NCBI GenBank assembly: GCA_036402175.1
Contig: DASWTK010000054.1
Span: 1-64,000, forward strand
Direction of reading: 5' to 3'
Length of the DNA stretch: 64,000 bases
DNA from: DASPKM01 sp036402175
Lineage (GTDB): Bacteria > Bacteroidota > Bacteroidia > Chitinophagales > Chitinophagaceae
The stretch's first letter is position 1; every line of letters starts with the position of its first letter. Positions 34,279 to 42,254 of the stretch are shown here, in pieces. Position numbers and translations under genes: made by a program. The notes beneath the pieces were generated by a model. It saw only the letters and a list, made by a program, of their open reading frames with translations, did no database searches and was not told the origin of the DNA.

Positions 34279-34722
34279 ATGAGTAAACTACATTTCACTA
34301 CCAAACATGCAAATGCGGCTACTGTTAAACGCAACTGGTATGTTGTGGACGGTACCAATCAAACCGTGGGACGCATGTGTGCTAAAATTGCCGCCGTATT
34401 ACGTGGCAAGAATAAGGCATACTATACTCCTCACGTTGATTGCGGCGATTATGTTATCGTTTTAAATGCTGACAAAGTGGTTTTTACCGGTAACAAACTT
34501 GAAGACAAGGAATACCTGACATTCTCGGGTTATCCTGGTGGTCAGAAGGCAGAAACTGCAAAAGAATTGTTGAAGCGTCGTCCGGACGCGGTGATCGAAA
34601 GAGCTGTTAAAGGCATGTTGCCTAAGAACCGCCTTGGTCGCAAGATGTACAAAAAGCTGTTTGTATATGCCGGCACCGAGCATCCGCACACAGCGCAAAG
34701 GCCTGCTGAATTGAAATTCTGA
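34279..34722 (+). CDS. rplM: 50S ribosomal protein L13
   Basis: A 147-aa L13 starting at the ATG at 34279 (MSKLHFTTKHANAATVKRNW); the frame is open from 34117 but that extension covers the promoter and is not conserved. Core motifs VVDGTNQTVGRMCAKIAAVLRGK and GYPGGQK, and the RLGRKMYKKLFVYAG segment, are typical. First gene of rplM-rpsI-rpsB-tsf. The long leader carries a GC-rich hairpin. Confidence 0.97.
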   Translation: MSKLHFTTKHANAATVKRNWYVVDGTNQTVGRMCAKIAAVLRGKNKAYYTPHVDCGDYVIVLNADKVVFTGNKLEDKEYLTFSGYPGGQKAETAKELLKRRPDAVIERAVKGMLPKNRLGRKMYKKLFVYAGTEHPHTAQRPAELKF

Positions 34723-34777
34723 TCAGCAGCTCCGTAATCAAAGGAGTAAAAAAATTAAAAATTCCAAACACGTAATA

Positions 34778-35167
34778 ATGGAAAAACAAAAGAATGCAGT
34801 TGGTCGTCGTAAAGAAGCGGTAACGCGCATCTTCCTTTCAAAGGGCGATGGCAAGATCACTGTGAATGATAAAGATTATAAAGAATACTTCAGCTTAATA
34901 TACCTGCAAAACCAGGTGGAACTTCCGTTGAAGACAATCCAGGCGCTTGACAAGTTTGATGTAAAGATCAACGCGACTGGCGGAGGCATTAAAGGACAGG
35001 CAGAATCAGCAAAGCTGGGTATTGCCCGTGCGCTGATAGACGTGAATGCCGAATTCCGTCCTGCTCTTAAAGCAGCCGGCCTGTTAAGACGTGATCCAAG
35101 ATCTGTTGAGCGTAAGAAATTTGGTAAGAAGAAAGCCCGCAGAAGCTTCCAGTTCTCTAAACGTTAA
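34778..35167 (+). CDS. rpsI: 30S ribosomal protein S9
   Basis: A 129-aa S9 with NAVGRRKEAVTRIFLSKGDGKITVN at the N-terminus, the GGGIKGQAESAKLGIARAL core and the conserved C-terminal tail ending KARRSFQFSKR, whose Lys-Arg end reaches the ribosomal P site. It lies 55 nt after rplM. GGAG at 34743-34746 is further from the start than a normal Shine-Dalgarno, as is common in this phylum. Confidence 0.97.
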   Translation: MEKQKNAVGRRKEAVTRIFLSKGDGKITVNDKDYKEYFSLIYLQNQVELPLKTIQALDKFDVKINATGGGIKGQAESAKLGIARALIDVNAEFRPALKAAGLLRRDPRSVERKKFGKKKARRSFQFSKR

Positions 35168-35235
35168 CAGCAACTGCGATGGCAGATGCGCCAGGTGCAG
35201 CTAACAACATCAACTCATTACAACACACGATAACA

Positions 35236-36102
35236 ATGGAAAATAACACTTCCTTACAGCAGCAACTCCTTGAAGCCGGTGTACATTTCGGTCACCTGCG
35301 CAAGAAGTGGAATCCAAAGATGTTGCCTTACATCTTTGCTGAGAAAAAAGGCATACACATCATTGACCTGAACAAGACAACTGAATGTCTCCAGGAAACT
35401 GCGGCCATATTAAAACAACTGGCACGCAGCGGAAAGAAGATCATGTTCGTTGGTACTAAAAAGCAGGCGAAAGAGATCGTGACCGAATGCGCCCGCCGTG
35501 TGAACATGCCTTTTGTAACCGAGCGCTGGCTTGGTGGCATGCTTACCAATTTCAATACTGTTCGCAAGAGCGTAAAGAAAATGCAGAGCATCGATAAAAT
35601 GCTGAACGACGGAAGCGCCGACAGCCTTACAAAAAAAGAACGCCTCACTTTGCAGCGTGACCGCGATAAAATGGATAAGGTGCTGGGAGGTATTTCCCAA
35701 CTGGGCCGTGTTCCCGCAGCTTTATTCATCGTTGACATTGGTCATGAGCACATCGCACTGGCTGAAGCTAAACGTCTTGGTGTTACAACCTTTGGCGTGG
35801 TGGATACCAATTGCGATCCAAACAAAGTGGATCACGTGATCCCCGCAAATGACGATGCAACAAAATCTATCGCCATTATTCTTCAGTATATCACCGCCGC
35901 TATCGCAGAAGGTTTGGCCGAGCGCCAGGCTTCTAAAGATGAAGAAGTTGAAGACGGAAGCACTGACGAGAATGAAAAGAAAGCAGCCCGCATGCTGGCA
36001 GAAGCTGAGCAGGAAGGTGGTCGTGGACGCGGTAGGGTTAAAGGCACCAATCAGCCTAAACGCAGAATTCCAAGTTCTCCAAAAAGAACAGGAGCACGAT
36101 AA
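35236..36102 (+). CDS. rpsB: 30S ribosomal protein S2
   Basis: A 288-aa S2 starting at ATG 35236 (MENNTSLQQQLLEAG); an upstream in-frame ATG at 35179 would add 19 unconserved residues. Core motifs GVHFGHLRKKWNPKMLPYIF, VGTKKQAKEIV, ERWLGGMLTNF and the VDTNCDP segment are all present. The C-terminal tail is extended by about 50 residues, acidic then Arg/Gly-rich (GGRGRGRVKG), which is longer than the E. coli protein. A strong hairpin separates it from tsf. Confidence 0.96.
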   Translation: MENNTSLQQQLLEAGVHFGHLRKKWNPKMLPYIFAEKKGIHIIDLNKTTECLQETAAILKQLARSGKKIMFVGTKKQAKEIVTECARRVNMPFVTERWLGGMLTNFNTVRKSVKKMQSIDKMLNDGSADSLTKKERLTLQRDRDKMDKVLGGISQLGRVPAALFIVDIGHEHIALAEAKRLGVTTFGVVDTNCDPNKVDHVIPANDDATKSIAIILQYITAAIAEGLAERQASKDEEVEDGSTDENEKKAARMLAEAEQEGGRGRGRVKGTNQPKRRIPSSPKRTGAR

Positions 36103-36122
36103 ATACACTCTTATCTGATTAA

Positions 36123-36170
36123 ACCATTGGGTCATTAATTCATGGCCCGATGGCTTAATGAGCCAATGGT
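36123..36170. repeat. Long hairpin between rpsB and tsf
   Basis: Left arm 36123-36138 pairs with 36155-36170 at 15 of 16 positions (one G-G mismatch), loop of 16 nt. It is built from words like CCATTGG and TCATTAA. There is no T-run, so it is not a standard terminator; it may protect or process the mRNA, or be one of the intergenic word repeats. Confidence 0.75.
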
Positions 36171-36212
36171 CAGTGACCATGCTCTAATTTATAATCGATC
36201 AAATTATATATT

Positions 36213-37055
36213 ATGTCAACAGTAACAATATCTGCTCAAGACATCAATAAGCTGCGCCAGATGACCGGCGCCGGAATGATGGACTGCCGCAAGGCATTGA
36301 CAGAAACCAATGGAGATTTTGAAGCTGCGATCGACTGGCTTCGTAAGCAGGGTCAGAAAGTAGCGGCGAAAAGAAGCGACAGGGAAGCAAAAGAAGGAGT
36401 AGTAATTGCAAAAACTACCAGTGATAATAAAACCGGTATCGTTGTTTGCGTAAGCTGTGAAACCGACTTCGTGAGCAAGAACGCTGACTTTGTTGCGTTT
36501 GCCCAATCCATTGCCGACGCGGCGATCAAAAACAATGTGAAAAGCATTGATGAACTGAACAGTGCAGAAGTGAATGGCGCAAAGGTTTCCGATCTGGTGA
36601 ACGATAAGCTGGCATCGATTGGTGAAAAAATCGGCGTTACCAAATTCGAAAGAGTAGATGCCCCGTTTGTTGCATCCTACATTCATGGAGCAAACAGGAT
36701 CGGAGTATTGGTAGGCTTTAATAAAGAAGCTGTTGAACCGGGAAAAGACATCGCAATGCAAATAGCAGCGATGAACCCTGTTGCGGTTGACGCGGATTCA
36801 GTACCTGCAGATGTGATCGCACGTGAAAAAGATATCGTTCTGGAGCAGATCAAGCAGGACCCAAAGATGGCAGGCAAACCCGCCGACATGCTCGATAAAA
36901 TAGCCCAGGGCAAACTGAACTCGTTTTTTAAGGAAAGCACGCTTACCGCGCAGGCTTACGTGAAAGACGGAAGCAAGAGTGTGGGCGATTATCTGAAAGG
37001 CGTTGACAAAGACCTGAAAGTAACAGAGTTCAGGCGCGTTGCGGTAGGAGGATAA
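36213..37055 (+). CDS. tsf: Elongation factor Ts
   Basis: A 280-aa EF-Ts, the GDP/GTP exchange factor for EF-Tu. The N-terminal module reads DINKLRQMTGAGMMDCRKALTETNGDFEAAIDWLRKQG, followed by the KRSDREAKEGVV and CETDFVSKNADF segments that contact EF-Tu. It ends in KDLKVTEFRRVAVGG. A terminator follows at 37091. Confidence 0.97.
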   Translation: MSTVTISAQDINKLRQMTGAGMMDCRKALTETNGDFEAAIDWLRKQGQKVAAKRSDREAKEGVVIAKTTSDNKTGIVVCVSCETDFVSKNADFVAFAQSIADAAIKNNVKSIDELNSAEVNGAKVSDLVNDKLASIGEKIGVTKFERVDAPFVASYIHGANRIGVLVGFNKEAVEPGKDIAMQIAAMNPVAVDADSVPADVIAREKDIVLEQIKQDPKMAGKPADMLDKIAQGKLNSFFKESTLTAQAYVKDGSKSVGDYLKGVDKDLKVTEFRRVAVGG

Positions 37056-37090
37056 TTTTTCAGAGGATTTACATCCCTCAACTTATAAAT

Positions 37091-37124
37091 AACCGTCTCA
37101 GGGTCAAACCGGGACGGTTTTTTT
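37091..37124 (+). terminator. Intrinsic terminator after tsf
   Basis: AACCGTCTC (37091-37099) pairs with GGGACGGTT (37111-37119) with one non-standard pair, then a run of T. It ends the rplM-tsf operon. Confidence 0.82.
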
Positions 37125-37137
37125 ATTTATTCCCTCT

Positions 37138-37145
37138 TATCTTCG
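37138..37145 (+). promoter_or_regulatory. Putative -7 promoter element of pyrH
   Basis: TATCTTCG resembles TAnnTTTG and lies 22 nt before the ATG at 37168, after the tsf terminator. The TTCG variant also occurs before obgE and xth. Confidence 0.45.
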
Positions 37146-37167
37146 CACCGCCTAATCTCAAATTATT

Positions 37168-37881
37168 ATGCTCCCTAAATACAAACGTATTCTACTCAAA
37201 TTATCCGGCGAATCACTTATGGGGGACAAAAGTTACGGGCTGGATTCCAATGTCATTTCCAAATATGCCGACGATATAAAGGACATTATTTCCCTGGGCG
37301 TCCAGGTTGCCATAGTAATTGGGGGCGGGAATATTTACCGGGGAATGAACGAGGCGGAAACAGGAATAGAACGCGCTCATGGCGATTACATGGGCATGCT
37401 TGCAACGGTAATAAATGGAATGGCTTTGCAGGCCGGGCTTGAAAAAATGGGTGTTTATACAAGACTGCAAAGCGCAATCAAAATGGAACAGATCGCAGAG
37501 CCCTATATTCGCAGGAGGGCGATCCGTCACCTCGAAAAAGGCCGGGTCGTAATATTTGGCGCCGGTACAGGCAACCCTTATTTTACCACAGATACCGCAG
37601 GATCACTCCGGGCGATTGAGATCAAGGCCGATGTAATACTGAAAGGGACAAGGGTTGACGGCATTTACACGGCCGACCCTGAAAAAGATCCCGACGCGAA
37701 AAAATATCAATCCATCACTTTCCAGGATTGCATCTCAAAAAATCTTCGTGTGATGGACATGACCGCGTTTACACTTTGCATGGAAAATAATCTTCCCATA
37801 GTTGTATTCGATATGAACAAGCCGGGAAATCTGAGAAGGGTTGTATCGGGCGAAAATGTGGGAACACTTGTTACAGGTTAA
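37168..37881 (+). CDS. pyrH: UMP kinase
   Basis: A 237-aa hexameric UMP kinase of the amino-acid-kinase fold, making UDP for nucleotide and RNA synthesis. The sequence shows KRILLKLSGESLMGD at the N-terminus, VIGGGNIYRG (phosphate loop), the GTGNPYFTTDTA segment and the VDGIYTADPEKDPDAKKY segment. Its place after tsf is the usual order in many bacteria. pdxH follows after 18 nt and is probably co-transcribed. Confidence 0.97.
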   Translation: MLPKYKRILLKLSGESLMGDKSYGLDSNVISKYADDIKDIISLGVQVAIVIGGGNIYRGMNEAETGIERAHGDYMGMLATVINGMALQAGLEKMGVYTRLQSAIKMEQIAEPYIRRRAIRHLEKGRVVIFGAGTGNPYFTTDTAGSLRAIEIKADVILKGTRVDGIYTADPEKDPDAKKYQSITFQDCISKNLRVMDMTAFTLCMENNLPIVVFDMNKPGNLRRVVSGENVGTLVTG

Positions 37882-37899
37882 ACCAAATCCGCGAGAATT

Positions 37900-38550
37900 A
37901 TGCAGGGCGGCTCTAAAAGCATAGCAGATATCAGAAAAGACTACAGACTCCAGTCATTGCTGGAAGAACACGTGGCAAAAAATGCCATTGAGCAGTTTGC
38001 AGCATGGTGGAATGACGCATTGGTAAGCGAGATCTCTGAACCGAATGCAATGACACTTGCTACTGCTTCATCTGATGGCCTGCCTTCCGCAAGAATAGTA
38101 CTGCTGAAAGGATTCGACGAAAACGGATTCGTATTCTTCACAAATTATAACAGTTACAAAGGCGAGCAATTATCAGAAAACCCTCGCGCTTCGCTTGTGT
38201 TCTTCTGGAAAGAACTGGAGCGGCAGGTTCGCATAATGGGCCTTATAGAAAAACTTTCTGCAAGAGAAAATGACGAATATTTTCATAGCCGGCCCGAAGG
38301 CAGCCGCATTGGAGCGGTGGTGTCTCCTCAAAGCCAGGTGATTGAGAACCGGGAGTGGCTTGAAGCAAAAGTTGCAGAAGCTACAGAACAATTTTCGGGG
38401 AAAGAAATAGCCAGGCCGGAAAGTTGGGGCGGATATCGCGTGATGCCCGCCATTATTGAGTTCTGGCAAGGACGCTCAAACCGTTTGCACGACAGGATCC
38501 AGTATTCATTTGAAAACGGTGAATGGAGAATTTGCAGACTGGCTCCGTGA
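37900..38550 (+). CDS. pdxH: Pyridoxamine/pyridoxine 5'-phosphate oxidase
   Basis: A 216-aa FMN enzyme that makes pyridoxal 5'-phosphate. Motifs: MTLATASSDGLPSARIVLLKG, FFTNYNSYKGEQLSENPRASLVFFW (FMN binding), SRPEGSRIGAVVSPQSQVI and the C-terminal EFWQGRSNRLHDRIQY that closes the active site. Its length is normal. It shares a transcript with pyrH and ends at a hairpin terminator 30 nt after the stop. Confidence 0.96.
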   Translation: MQGGSKSIADIRKDYRLQSLLEEHVAKNAIEQFAAWWNDALVSEISEPNAMTLATASSDGLPSARIVLLKGFDENGFVFFTNYNSYKGEQLSENPRASLVFFWKELERQVRIMGLIEKLSARENDEYFHSRPEGSRIGAVVSPQSQVIENREWLEAKVAEATEQFSGKEIARPESWGGYRVMPAIIEFWQGRSNRLHDRIQYSFENGEWRICRLAP

Positions 38551-38579
38551 ATTATTTACAATAAATCCTGAAAGAGAAA

Positions 38580-38602
38580 GCCCCGTTAACCGGGGCCTTC
38601 GT
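38580..38602. terminator. Intrinsic terminator between pdxH and the convergent gene
   Basis: GCCCCG (38580-38585) / CGGGGC (38591-38596), loop TTAAC, followed by CTTCGTTTTA. It lies between converging genes. Confidence 0.75.
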
Positions 38603-38603
38603 T

Positions 38604-39383
38604 TTATTTAGCTGGTGGTGGTGGAGTACTCATGTCTTTTCTAAGTCGCATGAGGTACACTTCAACCTTTCCATACATTCCTTCCATGTCTTTTACCCTG
38701 GTATCCCATTCTGAGTTACCATACATTTTCGAATACACATCACGGAAAGATGGTGAACCTGCGGGGGTTGCGCCGTAATAATTTGGCTCAAGCGATTTGA
38801 AACCGTCGCCCAGATTCCGGATTTCAACTACTACCTGGTCCGAACCATCCCACAATTGTTCAAAAACGGAAAGACTGAGGTTTTCAAAAAACTTTGTTTT
38901 CATCTCATTGATAACCTTTGCGCTTCTGCTCAATTCCCTTCTGAGATTGCCCTGGTTGGCGCCTTCTTTCAGGTGTCGGACGGTAACAACGAACTTTTCG
39001 GCCTGAACCTGCTGATGAACACTCAGACTGTCCAAGAGCCTGAAGGTCCCATTCATGGTCGATTCAAGATGAGGGAAGAACGTTTTGTCAAGATCCAGAC
39101 TATGGGTCGCGTCATCGGAGCGCTCCTTGTCAAAATCTTCATAGGCGCTCATGGGCCCTACCAGGTGGTAATGACCCTCGTATGGTCCGGTTAGTATTTC
39201 ATATACCGCGATACTCTGATCTCCCTTATGAAACTTAGTAACATGGGCCTTATAGGCTGCCTCAAAAGCCATCTTCTGACCGTTTTTCGGTTTGACTGTG
39301 TTGACTGTAACAAGGTTCTTTTGCTGGGCAAAAGATATCGTACTCATTGCAACAACAAAAAGAATGAAAAATAAACTTTTCAT
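38604..39383 (-). CDS. Secreted protein of unknown function
   Basis: A 259-aa protein with a signal peptide (ending SFAQ near residue 20), a central region with two related halves (each with an AAYKAHVTKFHKGDQ- or SKMYGNSEWDT-type segment) and a proline-rich C-terminal tail PPPPAK. The pattern HLVGPMSAYEDF resembles proteins that measure antibiotic-monooxygenase-like folds, but no match is certain. Isolated, convergent with pdxH. Confidence 0.55.
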   Translation of the reverse strand: MKSLFFILFVVAMSTISFAQQKNLVTVNTVKPKNGQKMAFEAAYKAHVTKFHKGDQSIAVYEILTGPYEGHYHLVGPMSAYEDFDKERSDDATHSLDLDKTFFPHLESTMNGTFRLLDSLSVHQQVQAEKFVVTVRHLKEGANQGNLRRELSRSAKVINEMKTKFFENLSLSVFEQLWDGSDQVVVEIRNLGDGFKSLEPNYYGATPAGSPSFRDVYSKMYGNSEWDTRVKDMEGMYGKVEVYLMRLRKDMSTPPPPAK

Positions 39384-39536
39384 ACGTAGTTGTTTTGGGG
39401 GTTAAATAAAGTGGCAATAGTTGCCTGATGCTTCTCTTAAGTTATGGAAAGAAAAATGAATAAAATTTATTTGTAATATGATTATTGAGAAGACGGGCGA
39501 TTTGTTGATTGCAAACAATGCAATTGGCGGTAATTC

Positions 39537-39564
39537 AAAAAAAAGGGATGCTATTAAGCATCCC
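39537..39564 (-). terminator. Intrinsic terminator of the bTHX gene
   Basis: Plus-strand GGGATGCT (39545-39552) / AGCATCCC (39557-39564), loop ATTA, with an eight-A run at 39537-39544, which is a U-run on the minus-strand transcript. Confidence 0.88.
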
Positions 39565-39613
39565 GTATATTATACTGGTGAAAAGGTGAATTACAACCTG
39601 GAGTCGTAATTTA

Positions 39614-39724
39614 CTAACCCTTAGCTTTTGGTTTTGCAGCTTTCTTCACATTAGCAGGCCTGCTTTTTCCAAAAGAGCCTTTGAAGATTTTTCCTTTTTT
39701 GGTTTTTTTATCTCCTCTTCCCAT
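39614..39724 (-). CDS. Small 30S ribosomal protein bTHX
   Basis: A 36-aa, very basic protein that starts MGRGDKKTKKGKIFKGSFGK and ends in AAKPKAKG. This matches the bTHX family (TIGR04560 type), a short peptide bound to the head of the 30S subunit and common in Bacteroidota. The gene is too short for usual ORF calling, and a 60-aa ORF in another frame covers the same DNA. It has its own exact -7 promoter element 33 nt upstream and its own terminator at 39537-39564. Confidence 0.88.
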   Translation of the reverse strand: MGRGDKKTKKGKIFKGSFGKSRPANVKKAAKPKAKG

Positions 39725-39757
39725 GATTTATAATTTGATGTTGTGATTAATATACCG

Positions 39758-39765
39758 CAAATGTA
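39758..39765 (-). promoter_or_regulatory. -7 promoter element of the bTHX gene
   Basis: On the minus strand TACATTTG, an exact TAnnTTTG, 33 nt before the bTHX ATG. No well-placed -33 TTTG. Confidence 0.5.
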
Positions 39766-39778
39766 TACCCAAAAATAC

Positions 39779-39808
39779 CAAAGCCCTGATAATTGTATCG
39801 GGGCTTTG
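39779..39808 (-). terminator. Intrinsic terminator of the HU gene
   Basis: A 12-bp stem, arms 39779-39790 and 39797-39808 with one G-U pair and loop AATTGT, followed on the minus strand by a T-rich tail. It lies 22 nt after the HU stop codon. Confidence 0.85.
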
Positions 39809-39830
39809 AAAAAATGTGGTAATTGCAATA

Positions 39831-40100
39831 TTACAATTTACCAGATAATTCTTTTCCGGCCTTAAAGCGCGCTACTTTCTTTGCTTTGATCTTGATCACA
39901 GCGCCGGTCTGAGGGTTACGACCATTACGTGCAGCTCTTTTAGAAACAGAAAAAGTGCCGAAACCTACAAGGGTAACTTTACCACCACCTTTTAATGTTT
40001 TAGTTACCGCTTCAACAAAAGAATCCAATGCGGTGTTTGCTTGTGTCTTGGTGATGCCTGCATCATCGGCGATCTTTGCAATTAATTCAGCTTTGTTCAT
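39831..40100 (-). CDS. hup: HU-family DNA-binding protein
   Basis: An 89-aa histone-like protein. MNKAELIAKIADDAGITKTQA, GGKVTLVGFGTFSV and the beta-arm RNGRNPQTGAVIKIKAKK are canonical HU. It compacts and bends DNA without sequence specificity. It has a good promoter 30 nt upstream and a terminator right after it. Confidence 0.97.
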   Translation of the reverse strand: MNKAELIAKIADDAGITKTQANTALDSFVEAVTKTLKGGGKVTLVGFGTFSVSKRAARNGRNPQTGAVIKIKAKKVARFKAGKELSGKL

Positions 40101-40129
40101 AGTGTGAAATTTTAAATTATAAGCAGGAA

Positions 40130-40159
40130 CAAATTTAGACTGTTTTTGAGATAAGCAAA
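40130..40159 (-). promoter_or_regulatory. Promoter of the HU gene
   Basis: Minus-strand -33 TTTG (40159-40156), 18-nt spacer, -7 TAAATTTG (40137-40130), an exact TAnnTTTG. The predicted leader is about 25 nt. Confidence 0.65.
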
Positions 40160-40265
40160 ATTTTTTTGCATGTTTTTGAAAACTTATTTATTCGCTGTAA
40201 ATCAGGCCGGGCAAGGATTTTAGCGATTTTCAAAATTGGATAATTATGCGTTGTTGCAATCTGAT

Positions 40266-40300
40266 CCGCTGAAACCCTTGCCAGCAAAGGGTTTCAGCGG
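40266..40300. repeat. Perfect 14-bp inverted repeat
   Basis: Arms 40266-40279 and 40287-40300 (CCGCTGAAACCCTT and its complement) enclose GCCAGCA. No T-run follows, so it is not a standard terminator. It lies in the gap between the HU promoter and the end of the DUF4286 gene; nothing else is seen in that gap. Confidence 0.8.
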
Positions 40301-40367
40301 TTGCATCGTAAAATCCGCTACAGCATTGAGTTTCAGGGGAAATTTACTATGTCATTCTTATCCACAA

Positions 40368-40673
40368 TCATTGCACAATCTCCATCACAGTTCGGAATGC
40401 GATAAACCTGTCGCCCCACGCGTCGATACCTTTTTGTCGCAATTCGCCCGCAAAATCCTGCAGGTATCTGTCGAGCATCGACTTATTCTCAGCATAGTAC
40501 TGAGCCGCATAAGTTAAGCTTTCTGTTTCATCGGTATCCAGCAGCTTTACCACCTGGTATTTAATAAAACATCCGGTCTGCATTACTTCAGGTATATGCT
40601 CTTCCTTCAGCCAGCGCAGCCATTTTTCAGCAACGGGCTTTTCAACCTGAATGGTCACATTATAAATGATCAT
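40368..40673 (-). CDS. DUF4286 family protein
   Basis: A 101-aa protein starting at the ATG at 40673 (MIIYNVTIQVEKPVAEKWLRW), typical of DUF4286, a small Bacteroidota family of unknown function with a ferredoxin-like (dimeric alpha/beta barrel) pattern. The start overlaps the xth stop codon as ATGA, so it is translationally coupled to xth. The frame is open 36 nt further but into xth coding sequence. Confidence 0.8.
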   Translation of the reverse strand: MIIYNVTIQVEKPVAEKWLRWLKEEHIPEVMQTGCFIKYQVVKLLDTDETESLTYAAQYYAENKSMLDRYLQDFAGELRQKGIDAWGDRFIAFRTVMEIVQ

Positions 40674-41446
40674 GAAGATTTCATTGCAAGGTCTATGTAA
40701 ACAGGACAATGGTCACTGTGCTTTACGTCGTGATATATTTCAGCATCCTTCACGCGGTCTTTCAGGTTTTCTGTCACATTTATATAATCAATCCGCCATC
40801 CTTTGTTTTGTTGGCGTACACTCGGAAAGCGCTGGCTCCACCAACTGTACCGATGCGGTTCGGGATGATGCAGGCGGAATGCGTCTACCCATCCATGTGA
40901 GAAAAATTTATCCATCCATGCCCGCTCATCAGGCAAAAAGCCGGAGGTCGTTTTATTTCTTACCGGATCGTGAATATCAATCTCCCGGTGCGCAATATTG
41001 TAGTCTCCGCATAACACGAGCCTGGGAAATTTCTTTCTTGTATTTTCAAGAAAATCATGGAAATCTTTTAACCAGCCATACTTGAAAGTTTGTCTTACAT
41101 CGCCGGTTGTGCCTGATGGAAAATATGAATTGATCACCCGTACGTCTCCAAAGTCGAGTTGCAGAATACGTCCTTCGTCGGCATTGCAGGGTATGCCGTC
41201 ACCAAATTCAACATTGTCGGGCTCGATCTTCGAAAACACAGCTACGCCACTATAACCTTTTTTTATGGCAGATTGCCAGTAATCATAATATCCAAGTTCG
41301 GCGAACAGCTGATGATTGACCTGGTCTTTGGTTGCTTTTGTTTCCTGGATGCAGATGACGTCGGCGGGATCTGTTTTCAGCCAGTCAACTAACCCTTTGT
41401 TCATGGCGGCCCTGATGCCATTTACATTATAACTGATGATACGCAT
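40670..41446 (-). CDS. xth: Exodeoxyribonuclease III
   Basis: A 258-aa AP endonuclease/3'-exonuclease of the EEP fold that acts in base-excision repair. Motifs: MRIISYNVNGIRAA, CIQETKA (metal Glu), LCGDYNIAH, and the catalytic C-terminal SDHCPVYIDL. A -7-like element TACTTTCG lies on the minus strand at 41494-41487, giving a leader of about 36 nt. It is the first gene of a unit with DUF4286. Confidence 0.95.
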   Translation of the reverse strand: MRIISYNVNGIRAAMNKGLVDWLKTDPADVICIQETKATKDQVNHQLFAELGYYDYWQSAIKKGYSGVAVFSKIEPDNVEFGDGIPCNADEGRILQLDFGDVRVINSYFPSGTTGDVRQTFKYGWLKDFHDFLENTRKKFPRLVLCGDYNIAHREIDIHDPVRNKTTSGFLPDERAWMDKFFSHGWVDAFRLHHPEPHRYSWWSQRFPSVRQQNKGWRIDYINVTENLKDRVKDAEIYHDVKHSDHCPVYIDLAMKSS

Positions 41447-41515
41447 GCGAAATGAAAAGTTTGTTTTGAAGCATTAACTTACGCGCCGAAAGTACGCAAT
41501 TTTCAATCTGATATT

Positions 41516-42247
41516 ATGGCACCACACGATCCGATCATACCTTCCAAAGTTCCTGTTTATCTGGAAGGCCCCAAGAGCAGAGGGTTTGAACTGGTATTTG
41601 CGATGAAGGTATTCAAGCAATTCATGACCGGCTTCAGAACCCTGCATTTCATGGGTCCCTGCATAACAGTTTTCGGTTCAGCCAGGTTCTCAGAAGATAA
41701 TGTCTATTACCAGGCAGCACGGGAATTCGGAAAACGAATTGCTGCAAGCGGTTTCACTACCATGACAGGCGGAGGGCCGGGAATAATGGAAGCGGCAAAC
41801 CGCGGAGCATTTGAGAATAAAGGCACTTCGGTTGGCTGTAATATTCAATTGCCGTTTGAGCAGATACCAAACCCCTACCTCCACAAATCGCTCAACTTCG
41901 AACACTTCTTCGTCCGGAAAGTGCTGCTGATAAAATACTCTTATGCATTCATCATCATGCCCGGGGGTTTTGGAACGATGGACGAATTCTTTGAAACACT
42001 CACGCTTATCCAGACACGCAGCATCTCGCAATTCCCGATAGTGTTGTATGGAAAAGATTATTATCGTGAGTTGTGGGAATACCTGGAATACATGGCGCAG
42101 AGTGGAACGATCAACAGGGAAGACCTTTCACTTGTGAAACTGACAGACAATATTGACGAAGCCATGGAGCACATTCTTTCCTACATAAGAAAGAATTATA
42201 AAGTAAAGCCGCGCAAAAGAAAATTCTGGATGCTTGAAAGAAGATGA
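41516..42247 (+). CDS. LOG-family protein (TIGR00730 Rossmann fold)
   Basis: A 243-aa protein with the LOG signature TMTGGGPGIMEAANRGA and the PGGFGTMDEFFE motif. Family members hydrolyse nucleotide monophosphates to base and ribose 5-phosphate (cytokinin-activating LOG and bacterial PpnN-like enzymes). An N-terminal extension of about 40 residues precedes the Rossmann core. The role here is probably nucleotide turnover; hormone synthesis cannot be inferred. Convergent with metH. Confidence 0.87.
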   Translation: MAPHDPIIPSKVPVYLEGPKSRGFELVFAMKVFKQFMTGFRTLHFMGPCITVFGSARFSEDNVYYQAAREFGKRIAASGFTTMTGGGPGIMEAANRGAFENKGTSVGCNIQLPFEQIPNPYLHKSLNFEHFFVRKVLLIKYSYAFIIMPGGFGTMDEFFETLTLIQTRSISQFPIVLYGKDYYRELWEYLEYMAQSGTINREDLSLVKLTDNIDEAMEHILSYIRKNYKVKPRKRKFWMLERR

Positions 42248-42254
42248 TCTCCGG

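Noticed and set aside
39646..39828. 60-aa ORF on the minus strand
   Set aside because: A shadow of the bTHX gene in another frame, with no ribosomal or other family features.
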